The notes under the pieces were generated by a model that saw only the letters and a program-made list of their open reading frames with translations, had not been told where the DNA came from and did no database searches. Positions 63,309-64,000 of a DNA stretch of 64,000 nt are shown here, in pieces. The DNA comes from Serratia marcescens (GTDB lineage: Bacteria > Pseudomonadota > Gammaproteobacteria > Enterobacterales > Enterobacteriaceae): assembly GCF_006715005.1 (NCBI RefSeq), contig NZ_VFMJ01000001.1, positions 1,364,001-1,428,000 on the forward strand, given 5' to 3'. How positions within the stretch are numbered: position 1 is the first letter of the stretch; every line of letters begins with the position of its first letter. The position numbers were made by a program, and so were the translations under genes.

Positions 63309-64000
63309 AAACATTTCCAAGCGCCTGCCCGATGCCTGGCACCATCAGGTTAAATACGCGCTCTATTTCAAGAAGCTGCCGCACCTGTCAAAACCGACCG
63401 GCTTCAGCGAAAAGATCATGCGTCGCAAAATTTACCCGCGCAGCATCTACACCACCTTGTCGGACAAGTTCAAGGTACGTGAATTTATCGCCGGTCTGTG
63501 GGGCGAGGAGTATCTGGTGGAGCTGTATGCGCATGGCACTGAGCTCAGCTACGACATGTTCAGGCAATTGCCCAACGCCTTCGTGCTGAAGGCCAACCAC
63601 GGCAGCGGTTATAACCGGTTGGTGTTCGACAAGCGGCAGGTTAGCTACGCGGAGTTGTACGATCTCAGCAACGCGTGGATGCGCAGCAACTTTTACGAGC
63701 AGAGTCGCGAAAAGCATTATCTGGATATCGAACCCTGCATCATGGTGGAGCGTCTGTTGCTGGATGGCGAGCAGGTGCCGAACGATATCAAGTTTCATTG
63801 TTTCAACGACAATCATGAAATTCGTATGTTCATCCAGGTGGATTATCAGCGTTTCGGCACTCATCGGCGCGATATTTTTGATATCGACTGGAACCGCACC
63901 GAAATCCGTATCAGCTTGCCGAATGCCGACGAACCGATGCCGCGCCCTACACGGCTGGACGAAATGACGCGTCTGGCTCGCCAGACAGCGCAGCAGTTCT
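63289..64000 (+). CDS. ATP-grasp (TupA-like) polysaccharide biosynthesis protein (3' end outside window)
   Basis: The visible 237 codons open MLNILVKNISKRLPDAWHHQ and contain the diagnostic VLKANHGSGYNRL (about residues 103-115) and CIMVERLLLDGEQVPNDIKF, typical of TupA-like ATP-grasp proteins that sit in capsule and exopolysaccharide loci. Such enzymes are thought to join amino-acid or glycosyl-type substituents to the polymer. ATG 63289 follows AAGGAG inside the end of the flippase gene. The sequence runs off the right edge. Confidence 0.87.
   Translation, partial: MLNILVKNISKRLPDAWHHQVKYALYFKKLPHLSKPTGFSEKIMRRKIYPRSIYTTLSDKFKVREFIAGLWGEEYLVELYAHGTELSYDMFRQLPNAFVLKANHGSGYNRLVFDKRQVSYAELYDLSNAWMRSNFYEQSREKHYLDIEPCIMVERLLLDGEQVPNDIKFHCFNDNHEIRMFIQVDYQRFGTHRRDIFDIDWNRTEIRISLPNADEPMPRPTRLDEMTRLARQTAQQF

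Overview
This is chromosomal DNA of a motile, GC-rich enterobacterium. The enterobacterial flagellar gene order, the PutA, NarX/NarL, ChaA/B/C and EfeUOB orthologs, and a short Serratia-type flagellin point to Serratia, most likely S. marcescens or a close relative. The species call rests on protein familiarity, not on a search. I saw no rRNA, tRNA, CRISPR array, insertion sequence or complete prophage.

Layout. (1) 1-17.7 kb is mostly flagellar. The fliF-G-H-I-J-K-L-M-N-O basal-body/export operon runs on the minus strand with overlapping stops and starts, and fliE is divergent. An azoR/LysR pair, two tiny membrane ORFs and an AraC-type regulator follow. Then come fliD-S-T (minus) and the divergent fliC; both fliC and fliD have well-formed sigma-28 promoters. 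(2) 17-21.7 kb holds fliA-fliZ and the cystine/D-cysteine genes dcyD-tcyJ-tcyL-tcyN. (3) 22-31.6 kb holds putA/putP with PutA operators between them, then the iron importer operon efeUOB behind a Fur-box-like site. (4) 32-37.8 kb holds phoH (Pho-box-like site and a leader ORF), lpxO (lipid A hydroxylase), chaA, a siderophore-interacting reductase, chaB and chaC.

(5) 38-48.5 kb appears to be an accessory block. It holds a CysB/Cbl-type LysR regulator, a complete Dpp/Gsi-like ABC importer with two paralogous binding proteins, an orphan phage-tailspike-like beta-helix protein and an orphan single-domain prepilin peptidase. In E. coli only ychN lies between chaC and ychO. (6) 48.9-54.6 kb holds ychO-narL-narX-narK in the E. 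coli order, with an FNR box and NarL-type heptamers before narK.

(7) 54.6-64 kb starts with an AT-rich gap, a membrane-anchored winged-helix (CadC/ToxR-like) regulator and an SDR sugar epimerase/dehydratase. A JUMPstart/ops element (RfaH recruitment) then precedes a surface polysaccharide cluster running off the right edge: WecA-like initiating transferase, Wza export lipoprotein, Wzc-like tyrosine kinase/co-polymerase without a Wzb phosphatase gene, flippase, and an ATP-grasp protein (partial).

Most of the window is ordinary enterobacterial core. The more novel material is the RfaH-type polysaccharide locus with its own membrane regulator, the two-binding-protein importer beside chaC, the lone tailspike-like gene, and several unexplained DNA dyads.
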